Shown: positions 10,812 through 21,800 of the stretch, in pieces
How positions within the stretch are numbered: the stretch's first letter is position 1
Layout of the letters: each line of letters begins with the position of its first letter
From: Helichrysum umbraculigerum
Lineage: Eukaryota > Streptophyta > Magnoliopsida > Asterales > Asteraceae
Length of the DNA stretch: 64,000 nt
Direction: 5' to 3'
Assembly: GCA_949592205.1 (NCBI GenBank)
Contig: CATIUR010000001.1
Span: 2,432,001 to 2,496,000 of the forward strand
Translations under genes and position numbers: made by a program
The notes under the pieces: generated by a model
Databases searched by the model: none
What the model was told of the DNA's origin: nothing
The model's input: only the letters and a program-made list of their open reading frames with translations

Positions 10812-11860
10812 GATTGGAAATGCTTGATCTATCAGATTCAGAAGATGATCTTTTGGATGAGATAGATGAAGAGATTGATTATGATATTGAAGAAGGAGAG
10901 TTCAAACTTCCAAAAGACTGGACTGCAGTACTTGAATCTGAGATAGATGAAGGTGTTGATCTGGATGCAAATGTAGATGAACATGTTATGAATCCGTCAA
11001 CGACTGAATTTGTTTTTGTGAATGAACAAGGAGAATCAGTTATTGATTTAGAATCTTTTGAGAATGCTTCTGAAGATTTAGATACTGAAGTTGAAGAATT
11101 TGAGGATAAATACAAACATTTGGTTGGTAATCCTATGTTAATCCAAGAAATGCTTAAGAAGACAAAGGAAAAGAAGCCACGCATTTTGAAAGAAGTTGAT
11201 ATTACTGGAAAGCGTGTACTCAAATCTGGCATTATTGGATGGTATTATGACTCTGACCTGAAGCTCTTCGCGATCAAAAGGTTTGACGGGGTTCAATATT
11301 TTGAGAAGAAGATTGCAGTGTTTAGTTCGTTGCCTCGATATGAGATTCGAGACTTGGCTAGATTAGATATGATAAATCCAAGTAATGATGACTATGCTAA
11401 GTATGTTGAGCGTATTATCAGGACTGAAGGATTATCTATGAAGTTTTCAAAGATTAAACCAAGGAAAGGAGCAACGATTAAATTGAAAGAGAAAAGTCAG
11501 AGGACTGGAAGAAGAAGAAGAAAGAAGGTATATCCAGCGGTCAAGTGTATTAAGCAAATACCTATGAAGACCATGCCTCAGAATATTTTGGGACAACTGA
11601 AATATTGGGGGGTAGATGCTGTGACAGGTGAAGCCTTTATGATTGAAGCTGATGATGATTATCCTGATGGAGAAAAGGAGATTCTTCGTGTTTATGATCA
11701 CCGACACCTGATGAATTTGTCAAAGGCAGATCTGATTATGTTGTACAAGAACAAGATCTTATCTACTATTGCATGGGGTGATTTAGCACGAGATTATCAC
11801 AGGATGGTTAAAACATGCATCAAGCTTAAGATTTTTGCAGGAAGTAAGATTTACTCATGA
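10812..11860 (+). CDS. Unknown acidic/basic protein, last exon of the retroelement accessory gene
   Basis: An uninterrupted frame of about 349 codons from the splice-like acceptor at 10811 to the TGA at 11858; the first ATG is at 10820. The first 130 residues are strongly acidic (for example SDSEDDLLDEIDEEIDYDIE). The middle contains a WYYDSDLKLFAIKRFDGVQY stretch and a SSLPRYEIRDLARLDM stretch. Around residue 230 there is a basic patch TGRRRRKK that could act as a nuclear localisation signal. The C-terminal part has a VYDHRHLMNLSKADLIMLYK segment. I cannot assign a Pfam-type domain. It stands about 40 bp before a polypurine tract and 3' LTR, so it belongs to the element. Unlike the upstream exons it has no stop codon. 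Confidence 0.6.
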
Positions 11861-11902
11861 AAACCAAAGACAATATGAAGATAAAGATGCTAGAGCTATT
11901 GT

Positions 11903-12505
11903 CAAGGGGGAGTATGTTGAAACATAGATTGTGACAACAGATCTAGCTTGAAATAGGACTGGTATAATTGTTATCATGTTTGTACAATTGGTTTAGATTT
12001 GTAATTGAATATTTGTTTTGTTGTTAATATTCGTTAAATATATTAAATATGTTAAAGTGTTAGACGAATATCAAAAATGAAATAAATAAGCTTGGCGAGT
12101 CGAGATCTCAAGTCGCAGGACTTGGTTTGGCGAGATGAGATCTGAACTCGTGATACAAGCGAGCCGAAGTCAAACTGGGCTTGGGCTTGTAGCGAGTCGA
12201 GTCAACTCGTAAGCCCAACGGCTGCGAGTTGAGACGAGATATTTATATGTTTTCAATTCGTGAAAAACATAACAACAAGGAATACGATTGAACTTTTGTC
12301 ATTCAATCACACACCTGCGAATTCAATATATCTAGAGAAAACTTAAACCTAAAGGCTAGGCTTTAACGTTTATTCGTTTGAAGCTAAGTATTAGTAAACG
12401 TGAATGCGAACTTATTCGTTATAGTAAGATAACGACGTATTGAGGGTTTCCGAACCTTAATACTACAGATAACGAAGTTATCAATCCTAAGAACTAGGGA
12501 CTTAC
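11903..12505 (+). mobile_element. Polypurine tract and 3' LTR of the old retroelement
   Basis: CAAGGGGGAG at about 11903-11912 is a typical plant Ty1/copia polypurine tract, followed by TGTTGAAACATAG at 11915 as LTR start. The LTR contains a GCGAGTCGAG/CTCGTAAG cluster (12090-12240) and a TATTTATAT word close after it. The right end is uncertain; it is placed at the start of the next element (AGGGGTGT at 12506). The matching 5' LTR was not identified with confidence. Confidence 0.5.
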
Positions 12506-13167
12506 AGGGGTGTAAATAAATAGTGCGGAACCAACAGAACAGGTAAACCAAATAGGGACTGGACCAGAACCAACCCAACCCGAAGCACAATGGTCCGGTT
12601 CTCGATTCTATCTTTTATCCTTATTGGTTTGCAGTCCGGTTCAGTTCTAGAACTGGTATAACCAGTTTGAACCGCCAGTACCGACTCAATAGGACTAAAT
12701 ACATATAAAATTGATATGATATCCTTTAATATTGATTGAGATTGAATTATATAATTAGAATTAGATTTATTGAAATTGTAATTTTAATTATAAATGTATA
12801 TTTTTATTTAGGTTTTTATTTTTTATGATGTCAATTTTTTTCATACACTTTTTGTCTAAAACTTAGATATGTATATATCTTACGTTTAAACTACATAAAT
12901 GTTATCGTTTTTAATTATTAGACGATTTTAAGTTTTATATATGATTTAATTTGACTGATAAGTACATGAGTTTAGACATCTTCTTCTCTATAAAATATAT
13001 TATTCGGTTCGCAGTTTTGAAACAACCGCAAGGACCGAACCAGTACCACACCGGAATAGAACCGAATTACATGGTGCGTTCATCATCCTTGATTTTACAA
13101 TTATTGGTTCGTGGTCCGATTCAGTTCTGATCCGATTTGGTGCGGTTCTTGGACCACGTACACCCCT
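12506..13167. mobile_element. Short inverted-repeat element, AGGGGTGT termini, hAT-like
   Basis: The ends AGGGGTGTA and TACACCCCT are inverted complements. Next to both ends lie repeated ACCGGACC/GGTCCGGT and GGTTCGCAGT-type words in opposite orientation, so subterminal regions mirror each other. The interior is AT-rich and non-coding. No clear 8-bp target duplication was found (GGACTTAC against ATTTCCGG), so the superfamily is only suggested. Confidence 0.5.
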
Positions 13168-13174
13168 ATTTCCG

Positions 13175-13720
13175 GTGACACCATCTTTTTCAGTAGCAAC
13201 ACTATCACAACTAATTTACACATCCCTAACCATCAATCTCTATCATCTCCACCTCACCACTATCTCCAAAACATCACCATCTCCACAATTTATTTCCTCA
13301 ACACCACTACAATCAATTTACACATCCTTAACCACCAACGCTCTCCACCTTACCACTATCTCCAAAACATCACCATCTACGACATCACCATCAACTCCAC
13401 CATTTTTTTCAGTGACACCAATACAACTGATTTACACCTTAAACTACGAACCCCTGCTTTAATAATAATAAAAAAACCCTTTGTCATTTCTAACTCACCA
13501 CTATCTCCAAGACATCACCATCTCCGACATCACACCATGTCAACCATTTTTTTACTAGCGACCCCACAAGAACCAACATACACCACCTTAACTATCAAAA
13601 CTCATATACTCCACCTCACAACCATCTCCAAACATCACCACTATTTTTTTGTGTCACCACCATCTCCACCTCTCTACCATCTCGAAATTCCACCACCATC
13701 TTCGCCGCTTCCACCATCTC
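13175..13720 (+). repeat. Degenerate CCATCTCC/ACCACTATCTCC tandem repeat
   Basis: Units of roughly 110-130 bp share CAACTAATTTACACATCC, CACCACTATCTCCAAAACAT and CACCATCTCC; about four degenerate copies can be followed. The region gives a long Thr/Ser/His/Pro-rich ORF, which is a by-product of the composition. Confidence 0.6.
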
Positions 13721-13813
13721 AGCTTGGTGAACTGTTGATTGAGGCTCTCAAAGAAAATGAACGCATGGAGGTGTGAAAGTTATGGGTTTTGAAAATAAAC
13801 TAGATCTTAAATG

Positions 13814-13832
13814 CCCTTCGCAATGCGAAGGG
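13814..13832. repeat. Perfect hairpin CCCTTCGCA-A-TGCGAAGGG
   Basis: Nine-base arms around a single-base loop. It stands 41 bp before the insertion at 13874. A hairpin near a 3' end would suit a Helitron, but no CTRR terminus follows at the right distance, so only the palindrome is claimed. Confidence 0.7.
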
Positions 13833-14999
13833 TTGGTTCTGAAATCAAATAAATTTGTTAATGACTACATATATGTCGCACCCCCAAATTCGGGTTGCGG
13901 AAGCGATCGGGTCGGGTCGCGACTAATCAATAACCAAAGCATAAAGATATAGCAAACAACCTCTAAATGAGACGTTTGAAAATAGTTATTACATTTCCCA
14001 AAATAAAACGTTTACAACGTTCGCGAGTTCGCAAAATGTGATCCAATACATAAACTGTAGTACAAAAATTATGCAAGGAAATCTAAGTGTTTGAAATCAT
14101 GCGACTCGAGCTAGCATATCTTGTAGCAATCCTAATCCTGCTGGGCACCTGAGAACACATGAAGTAAAACGAGTCAGCTATAAAGCTGGTGAGTTCATAG
14201 GTTTGTCAGTTGAAAACATGAAGTATAAACTGTGTATGTTTGAAAAGTAGTTCAGAAACTACGATATAGATTTACAGTATTATACAGTTGTGGTGTGTAC
14301 CCAAGTACATCGAGGTAAAATGGCATTGCATGCCTAGTTACCTATCAGGTATAAGTATGTCTACATATGTGAGGCATTACATGCCTAATTACTAATCGAA
14401 TATGTGTATGACCGAATCATATCGAGGAAGTGGCAATCCGTTCCTAGATACCAATCAGGTATAAGTAAATCTACAAACGTGAGGCATTACATGCCTGAGT
14501 ACAAATCGAGTAAGTGTTTAACCACGTCATATGATAACAAGTAATAGCATTACTTATTTAGTAGTAAGGTACTAGTGTGCCACCTGGCATAGTGTGTTGC
14601 TTCCAAGCAACATGTAAGTGTAGTCCCGCATAACTATAATTGAGTATTTAGCCAAATACTGAGTTAACGACCTCGAGTGTAAGCTCGCCGATCCTTCAAT
14701 GAGTGCGAGTATCAACTCGTGTGTTTATGATTTGTATCGCTTTACCACGATATCGTTTTGAATCACTTTACCGTGATCTCGTTTTGTGTCCACTTTACCG
14801 TGACATCGTTTTGTGCCCACTTTATCAGTGTTGCTCGCAAGCAATGTATGTATTTGAGAGCCGGCAGTACTACGACATGCCCGACTAAAGTAATTGAGAG
14901 CCAGCAGTACTACGACATGCCCGACTAGAGTAATTGTGTTAGTATAAGTGTATATATATATCAATGTACATAAGTAAATCGTAAGTAGCACCGAGTGCT

Positions 15000-15002
<3 letters not shown>

Positions 15003-15031
<29 letters not shown>
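15003..15031. repeat. (TA)n microsatellite, left of a foreign-looking insert
   Basis: About 14 TA units. The corresponding plus copy has a short imperfect TA tract at 6475-6500, so the microsatellite already existed in the LTR family and later expanded or was targeted. Confidence 0.9.
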
Positions 15032-15032
<1 letters not shown>

Positions 15033-15035
<3 letters not shown>

Positions 15036-15878
15036 AGTCACTGGTCGCTGACCAAATCAACTATACACTACTCAATGAAGAAATGGATTGTATCGAAGCT
15101 GCTGTTGCTAATGATAAAGTTTCGCTGATCGTCATTCATCCTGGTCGATATTCTGAGGAAGATTTAATACTCAACTTGGTGTGTCGCTGACCTACGTCAG
15201 CGAGAGCATTACTTCTTCAAAATCAATAAAGGCAAAAGTCATGCCAGAATAACAGCTAGTCACTGAAGATCCGTTGTTCAATTCATTCTACAAGAGCATG
15301 TTAGCTCGCAGTGAGTGAGGAGGATTGCTGCATCTTCAGTGACTATTCAATAAAGCCTCTCAAATCACCAAGTACTAAAAAGTACTGTTCTTATCTATAC
15401 ATCAGCAAGAGTGTTCCAGTTCAAAGAATGTCCGAAAGATTACGTGGCAGCAAGTGATTGGTGTTAAGGTAACGAGATATTTGCGGTAACAGAATTGGGA
15501 CCCACAGAATGTCGGTTTATCAGAGATCAGGACCAATCAAGCAGCAACACGTGTCCTTCCGAGATCCTATTTTGTAGGTGATATTTTAGGAACTCTTGTA
15601 GTATAAATAGTTCAGTGTTTTGTACTATTGAGGCTAGTCGTCACATGCACCGTTCTTCTGTTTGTCAGAGAACCAGTTTGTCTAGGTGTATGTTAAGACT
15701 CATCGAGGTTAACTATCAGCCACTCATCATTCTCACAAAAGGATGATGTTTTAGTCAAAGGGCTAGTGTCATCAGTGATGAAACTCAGGGAAAACACCTA
15801 TCTCTCTTTCCTCAGCGACATCCATATCTGATGAGTCATTATCAAAAGGAGTGAAATCCTTAGCATCATCATCATCTT

Positions 15879-15882
<4 letters not shown>
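15033..15882. mobile_element. Promoter-like 0.85-kb segment inserted between TA microsatellites
   Basis: This segment is absent from the equivalent place in the sister LTR (4455-7770, around 6480) and is flanked on both sides by (TA)n. It is less AT-rich than its surroundings. Visible promoter-like words on the plus strand are CTACGTCAGCG (TGACG-type, 15190), CAACACGTGTCC (G-box core, about 15545) and GTATAAATAG (15600). A frame open from the TA tract through about 15190 precedes the promoter words; I do not recognise its peptide. Endogenous pararetroviruses (Florendovirus) are known to be enriched next to TA repeats, so a fragment of such an element is one possibility; another LTR fragment is equally possible. 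Confidence 0.35.

Positions 15883-15950
<68 letters not shown>
15882..15950. repeat. (TA)n microsatellite
   Basis: About 34 AT/TA units without interruption, between the promoter-like insert and the foldback element. Confidence 0.95.
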
Positions 15951-15954
<4 letters not shown>

Positions 15955-16147
15955 ACGGGATCAAAAAAGAAGAAAAATTAGGTGGAGAAGAGGGAGAAGC
16001 AATATGATTCAGTATTTTTATTACTATGATTCATTTTTTTATTATTATAATTCAAGTAATAAAAAGTTGAATCATAGTAATAAAAATACTGAATCATATT
16101 GCTTCTCCCTCTTCTCCACCTAAATTTTCTTCTCCCTTGATCCTAAT

Positions 16148-16150
<3 letters not shown>
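15951..16150. mobile_element. Foldback element inserted in a TA microsatellite
   Basis: The arms are nearly perfect inverted repeats of about 80 bp: GGATCAAAAAAGAAGAAA at 15958 against TTTTCTTCTCCCTTGATCC ending at 16143, with AGGTGGAGAAGAGGGAGAAG and its complement inside. The loop is about 30 bp. Pure TA repeats on both sides recall the rice Micron elements, which target (TA)n; membership in that group is inference. Confidence 0.8.

Positions 16151-16221
<71 letters not shown>
16151..16221. repeat. (TA)n microsatellite
   Basis: About 35 TA units continuing on the far side of the foldback element; together with 15882-15950 it is the split target. Confidence 0.95.
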
Positions 16222-16223
<2 letters not shown>

Positions 16224-17254
16224 CCTAATCAACAAACACATCCAACAAAGTATCATGTAACACATGAAATGATTTAACGTATCTAGGTATGTATATACAA
16301 TACTTAGATATTAGATGTATCACAATAAGCCTAGGTATGAATAATCATCACCTAGTTGTTTTGTATTAATATAAGAAACTATACTAACATACGTCACTAT
16401 CGTATACTCCTAGCCTCCAGCCTAGCAAGTATATTGAGGTCTCGGGGTAATGTTCACTTAAGTACAAGTCCATTCGAGTAATCCTGGGATATATTGACAG
16501 TCTTAGTTCCTAAAAGGAAAATTAATCCCGTAAAGAGTATAGTTGTTGGCCAGCTTAAGTAGAACTAACCAGTTTTAGTATATTCGATAATATTGTCCCG
16601 CGACAATATGGCCAAAGTATAGTGATAACTTAGTCAAGTTATGTAATGGCATTTGTTTTTCAACAATCTAGCAGTGTACAATGGTAACCTATCTAGGTCA
16701 AATAGTGATATTGTTCTACAACAATATAACGAGTGTAATCCCTAAGTATTACACGGTTTGTATTACGTAACAGTAATATAGTTAAGTGTGAGTTATAAAA
16801 GTTTATTAATATAATTCGAAAATAGTAATTGTGCATGCGTCTCACCCCGAAAACAGTAAAACAGTTGAAAGAGTGGGGCTATGAACTCACCTGAGGAGCT
16901 AGCGATCCTACGATACGCGTGTCGTCCGATGGGTAACCTCCTAGTGTCCTAAACATGTGAGGTCATATAAGTAGGAGACAAATCAGTTTGTCTAATCGAG
17001 TTGTGTAAATATTCATTCGTCGTTCAGGTTTGGAAATCGGGTATGGGGGTCCGGGGGCAGCGCCCCTGGTAGCGGGGTCCAAGGGGGAGAGCCCCTGGCT
17101 GGGGTTGAACTGCCAGGTCAGCTTGGAAAATTTTTATTTATACTATGTTGTTGTAGTGAAAACGCTCCGAAATTCCATTTCGGAGTAAAATTTGGTGGTA
17201 AAATTTGAGTCTCGACACTTAGTGAAAATGTGTGTTTTTAAACTTGCTGTGTTA

Positions 17255-17477
17255 TGCGACATCAGGTGCGACATTGGGTGCGACATTGGGGCTTGCGTCG
17301 CTATGTGCGACGTCCGCAATTTAATGCGACATAGGGTGTTGTGTCGCTATGAGCGACGTCCGGATTTGCTGCGACATAAAGGCTTGCGTCGCTCCATGCG
17401 ACATGATTAATTACTGCGACATTAGACTGCGACATTGGCAATATCGCAGCACTGTTTTTGGCCCCTGCGACATCAAG
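17255..17477. repeat. TGCGACAT / GTCGC motif array in the minus-strand solo LTR
   Basis: At least ten TGCGACAT-type words, three of them in direct succession (TGCGACATTGGG) and several paired with GTGTCGCTA or GCGTCGCT in inverse orientation. It shares the GCGAC core with the array at 5305 but is arranged mainly as direct repeats. Confidence 0.8.
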
Positions 17478-17856
17478 GTCTGTTCGACGGTTTCAATATT
17501 CAAAACGAGTTTTGGTTCGATTTTTGGGCGTTTTGATGTTATAAGAAGCTACTAACATGCATTCTTGTAATATCTAAGTGATTTCTAGTAATAGAAACGA
17601 TTTCTAGAGAGAGAAAGAGAGAATCTTACTTTTTAGGAAAATTGGAGAGGATGAAGATGATGTGAAGAGGATGATGATGGTGAAGCCGCTGTTGTTGTTC
17701 TTGATGATGATGACAACGAGATGGTAGTGATTCCGGTGGTGGCGGTGGTATGATCCGAGAGAGATGAGATAGATGGAGGTATGTGTGTTTGTAAAATGAA
17801 AGAAAGGAAAAAAAAATGGGGATAAGGGTGTGTTTGGGGCCGGCCTATGCAAAAGA

Positions 17857-17876
17857 GGGGGGGGGGGGGGGGGGGG
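17857..17876 (+). repeat. G20 homopolymer followed by GT and G-runs
   Basis: Twenty consecutive G, then T, GGGGG and GG, in the 5'-leader part of the minus-strand LTR (C-tract in the sense direction). It can form a G-quadruplex and is also a place where sequencing errors are expected. Confidence 0.85.
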
Positions 17877-18258
17877 TGGGGGTTGGTGGTTTTTGTCCCC
17901 AATCGCTGTACAAAATACCCGTGTTTTTGTACTCGATCGTAAAATAAATTAACATTTTTAAATTTCTAAAATTCATTTGTATATTTCGAAATGTTTTCGA
18001 GTTGAAACATTTTATAAAAATAGAATGTTTGGGTTAAAGTTTTATAACTTGTTTTCGCGCGGTTTCAGTTTAGTAAAACACATTTTTAAATAAAACGAAA
18101 TGTGTTTAAATGTTTTCGGTGTAACTAATTATCGTTTGCGTTATATATATTTATATATATAAAATTTTCTATACTTTGATTTTTAAATGCGTACTAAGTA
18201 CAATAATTTGAGGTTTAAATTGGACGCGAAAATTGACCCTTTTTGACCGTGTGTTACA

Positions 18259-19940
18259 ATATAGTTGTTTAAAATATGACAGTCGTTTTAAAAATTGCAT
18301 ACATATTTGTTACAGTGTTTGATTTAATACGTAGTGTATATTTAAGTTTGATAATCACAAATAATTCACACCTTGTAATTTTTATTCAACTTGTAAAGAT
18401 ACTATTGGGAGGTAATATAAGTTTATTATACAATATGAGTTTCATATTATTTTTTGGAGGATGAATTATAGGGCATCAAATAATCAAGTTGTGTTGGAAA
18501 TAGCATAAAGTAACACCGTTGTGGTTTACACACATTTGACAGTTTAAAGCTTAATATTTGTTGCACGCACAATCCCTCTACTACTCACAATGACAAAAAT
18601 ACCCTTCTCTCGCTAGCAAAATATATCTATTGAGTGCGCCAAGGTATTTTAGTCATTTTAGATAGAAGGGGAATTAAACATTCAACAACTTTTGAGTTTT
18701 TAAACTATCTATACAGATCAATGGTGAGAATGTGTGTAATTTACATGTAGCATTCATACAATTTACTCTTTTATGTAAATATGAATGTTTTGATCACTAC
18801 TTATGTACTTATATTTAGCACCCCAATTATTATTTTTTGGTGTCACTATTTAGTTTATTTATTTATTTATTTTGTACGAAAGAAACTTAAGTTCTATCTA
18901 TATTACTACTCGTATTATTAACTGTAAACTAAAAGAGAAAATCCAGTTAGGAATGACCAAAGCAAAGCCACACATATGTAGTTGTACTCAATTAATCCCG
19001 TGAAATTAATATAACGTGAGGCTTTGACCAAATAGAATCTATCGTGAGAAGTGAAAAAAACATCCTAAATATCATGATTAGTTCCCCGAGTTACTTTGTA
19101 ATTTGAGTATATATAGAACTTTGATACATTTCTCCGGTTTTACATGGACCTTACATGAGTGGTGACATGGAAAAACAATGATTAACCAAGTACAATTAAG
19201 CAATGAACATGTTTTAAGTTAATGACTACACACAATATGAGCGATTAGTAAGTTGAGTACACATTATAAAACTTTTGAAAGGTGTACGCAATAGAATTTT
19301 TAAGAAAGTTCAATACATTTAGAGAGACCATTTACAGTTCCTTACGCCTACAACCTACTTTTTCATACTCCGCATTTTTATCAGTGACATCACATAAGCT
19401 TTAACGAATTTGTATCGGTTTGGGTGCATTAAAGATGGAGACTCGTTCAAAGGTAACCCCCGATAAACTTTTTGAGGTGTTGAAATTTAAATTAACAATT
19501 GTCAAGTCAACGAGTGAAAACAACTTTAACAATAGTTATTAACTGTTCAGTTAATAATATTTGTTTTTCCCTCATACACAGTATTACTTTTTACTTCTCC
19601 GGTTCATAAAATAAAATTATAATAACATTAGAGCAACTTATTACACACCTTGTTATGAACATTTTATTTAAGAGACGAGATTCCATAACAATAATATAAT
19701 TGAACTTCTTTTCAAAAATAAAAAATAAAAATAAAAGGATTGAACGAAAAAGTGTAGTAGGGGGCCGGGCTTAGGGTTTAGGATGGGTTACCACTTACCA
19801 CATAACCATCAAATGGGCGCATGTAGTACTTGAGCCTTGTCCGTATATAAAAATAAATCCACACATATGATATGTGGTAAGTGGTAACCCATTTTGATTT
19901 AAGATACAAATTTTAAATTTTTTAGTAAATAAAAAGCTAT
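18259..19940. other. AT-rich intergenic sequence, no gene seen
   Basis: No ORF with recognisable composition and no clear TE boundary. A 30-bp word containing TTTTGATTTAAGATACAAAT occurs at 19893 and again inside the foldback element at 19957, so an old partial copy of that element lies just left of it. Confidence 0.5.
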
Positions 19941-20322
19941 TATACTTGTCACCTATTTTGATTTAAGATACAAATTTTAAATTTTTTAATTTAAGGTATC
20001 GAACTTTCAATTTGTAATCAAGTTAGAGAGGTGTTTTTTGTGAAATTGCATAAATGACGATTTGTCACCGAGTGAAAAAGTTTGAAGTGATGATGAATTT
20101 TTATTAAATTCTCTTTTCACACTCAATATTTTTTAGAATTGATCGAGGAGTACGAAGTGATTAAGTTGATTTGTTATATATATAGAAGAAATTCAGTGAT
20201 AGTTTGTCATTTATGCAGTTTCACAAAATGCGAGTCTCTAACTTGATTATATTGAAAGTTGGATACCTTAAATTGAAAAATAAAAACTTGTGTACCTTAA
20301 ATCAAAATAGATGAAAAGTATA
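19941..20322. mobile_element. Foldback MITE, about 380 bp
   Basis: Starts TATACTTGTCACCTATTTTG and ends with its near complement (CAAAATAGATGAAAAGTATA). Inner parts mirror too: AACTTGATTATATTGAAAG near 20238 answers CTTTCAATTTGTAATCAAGT near 20007. The central loop is AT-rich. TA direct repeats at the borders fit a Tc1/mariner-type MITE but are too short to prove it. Confidence 0.7.
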
Positions 20323-20390
20323 GTACCATTTTTCTATACTTTTCGAAACAACGTGCTTCTAAGTTAATATTTACATATATTAGAAAAATC

Positions 20391-20590
20391 TACTCCCTCC
20401 GTTCTAAAATTATTGTCACCAGACAAGAAACACACAGTTTAAGAAAATCGCATTTATTACTGTTGACTACCAATAGAATTTAATCTTTACCATTTTCAAG
20501 CATTTTGATTGGTTGATTTTGGAAGAATACAATTATTTTGGGACATATCAAAATAGAAAGATGGACAAATAAATTGGGACGGAAGGAGTA
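20391..20590. mobile_element. Stowaway MITE
   Basis: TA plus CTCCCTCCGTTCTAAAAT at the left and GGGACGGAAGGAG plus TA at the right form the classic Stowaway (Tc1/mariner) termini. 200 bp, non-coding. Confidence 0.9.
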
Positions 20591-20982
20591 TTACTTTTGA
20601 TATATTTGTATTTTACAAGTTTTGATTTTTTAGCTCTTTTGTCTGGAGGAATAACTATAGGCTCGAAGGTCCATAAAAATCCATCACAAATATATAGAAG
20701 TATGTGCTCGAAAAACTATAATTCTTCTGACATAAAAAATCCATTAGCAAGTACTACGTAGTATAATATATACACCTTTTGTCCAAATTAACGAACTTCT
20801 ATAATTAGTAACCTAAAATGCTCACATTTCTATTATTAGATCGCTTTAAAATAAGTATTCATTTTTTTAATTTTAATCAATTGAAAGAGACTTAAATCGG
20901 TTGAGATGATACTTGATTGGTAAAGACTAAAGAGTACTATAGTTAGAGGAACTTCCTTAAACCGGGTACATTTTTCAAAATG
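20591..20982. other. AT-rich sequence, nothing recognised
   Basis: Intergenic DNA between the Stowaway MITE and the LTR element; no ORF or repeat boundary seen. Confidence 0.5.
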
Positions 20983-20987
20983 AACAC

Positions 20988-21652
20988 TGTTGATACAAAA
21001 ACCAGCAGCCCCAGGACGAAGCTTAAGAACCTTCTTCTGGACGATACTCAAGAGCTGCGTCTCGTCCACCCGTGCTTGGTTTTTGCTGCAAACATCAGAT
21101 ATAGGTTAGGACGAAGGTGCTCGGGCCGAAGCTTAAGAGCTTATCGGCTGGCGATTCCCAATTGGTACCCGTATCTACGTTGTAGGTAGATACGGTTTGT
21201 ACGCCACGAGGCCGAGAACCTCCGACAAGAGGTGATGGTAAGAGAATAAGCTACGTACTAGTGAGAGCAAATATTCTAGAGAGAGAGAGTATATCCGATC
21301 TGGTCCTTAGGAGTGAGGAGGTGAGTCCCTTATATAGGGCTCACTTTGGGTAATAAGGTGCATCCCTACAGGTGTACCTGGAGTTCCGTTGGACAATAGG
21401 GTGCGTTCCTTTACATGACTGACTTTGGATAATAAGGTGCGTCCCTGCAGGTGTACCTGGAGTTCCGTTGGACAATAGGGTGCGTCCCTGTCTTCTCGAT
21501 ATTCCGCACCCGACACGGATTGGATTGTTAACTGTTCATTATTGGGAATGCCTATGGTCAAAGATTCTCTCGGACGTAGCTACTAATATTAGATGGAGCT
21601 TCGGGAGCTTCAACAGGACCGAAGCTGCGGCATATTGGTATATACCCAATCA
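20988..21652 (-). repeat. 3' LTR (left copy, minus-strand element)
   Basis: 665 bp, TGTTGATAC...CCCAATCA. It contains a tandem duplication of period 79 (CTTTGGGTAATAAGG at 21344 and CTTTGGATAATAAGG at 21423). Differences from the right copy: T at the TTGGTTTTTGC site, T in CCGATCTGG, T in TTACATGAC and T in TTAGATGG. Confidence 0.95.
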
Positions 21653-21800
21653 TGTCCCCAAGTCTAGTGTATATGCATTGCAGATGCATGTATTATAGAC
21701 TTAAGCTAACACTTGCTACTTATATAAGATAGAGCTTCGGCATCACCCGAAGCTGCGGCATATTGGTATATACCCAATCATGTCCCCCAGTCTAGTGTAC
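21653..21800 (-). repeat. Polypurine tract and duplicated PPT/LTR boundary
   Basis: On the minus strand the 3' LTR is preceded by CTAGACTTGGGGACA. The junction exists twice: the LTR terminal stretch GCGGCATATTGGTATATACC plus CAATCA, followed by TGTCCCC(C)AGTCTAGTGTA, occurs at 21629-21670 and again 128 bp further at 21757-21799. The second copy carries the better G-run (CTGGGGGACA on the minus strand). Confidence 0.8.

Larger units (their letters stand above)
13874..18258 (-). mobile_element. Solo LTR (minus strand), TSD ATATA, with later insertions
   Basis: The 4385-bp block starts TGTCGCACCC and ends GTGTTACA with 5-bp duplications ATATA at 13869-13873 and 18259-18263. It is the inverted counterpart of 4455-7770: GGGTTGCGGAAGCGATCGG near the left end corresponds to the right end of that copy, and CTCGAGCTAGC, CTGCTGGGCACCTGAG and AGCTATAAAGCTGGTGAG are shared. 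It is about 1 kb longer because of TA microsatellites and the inserts at 15033-15882 and 15951-16150. A GCGAC motif array lies at 17255-17477, at the place equivalent to the hairpin array of the plus copy. No internal genes. Confidence 0.85.

Noticed and set aside
13111..13776. 221-codon ORF as a gene
   Set aside because: It is the translation of the CCATCTCC-type tandem repeat; composition is Thr/Ser/His/Pro-rich and no domain is visible.
13814..13832. Helitron 3' hairpin
   Set aside because: No CTRR terminus about 10 bp after the hairpin and no matching TC 5' end seen.
17604..17902. Pro/Ser/His-rich minus-strand ORFs
   Set aside because: They lie in the leader and G-tract of a solo LTR; low complexity.
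20980..21698. ORFs of 69-84 codons, repeated at 27159-27910
   Set aside because: They are frames within the two LTRs of the young element and are duplicated only because the LTRs are.
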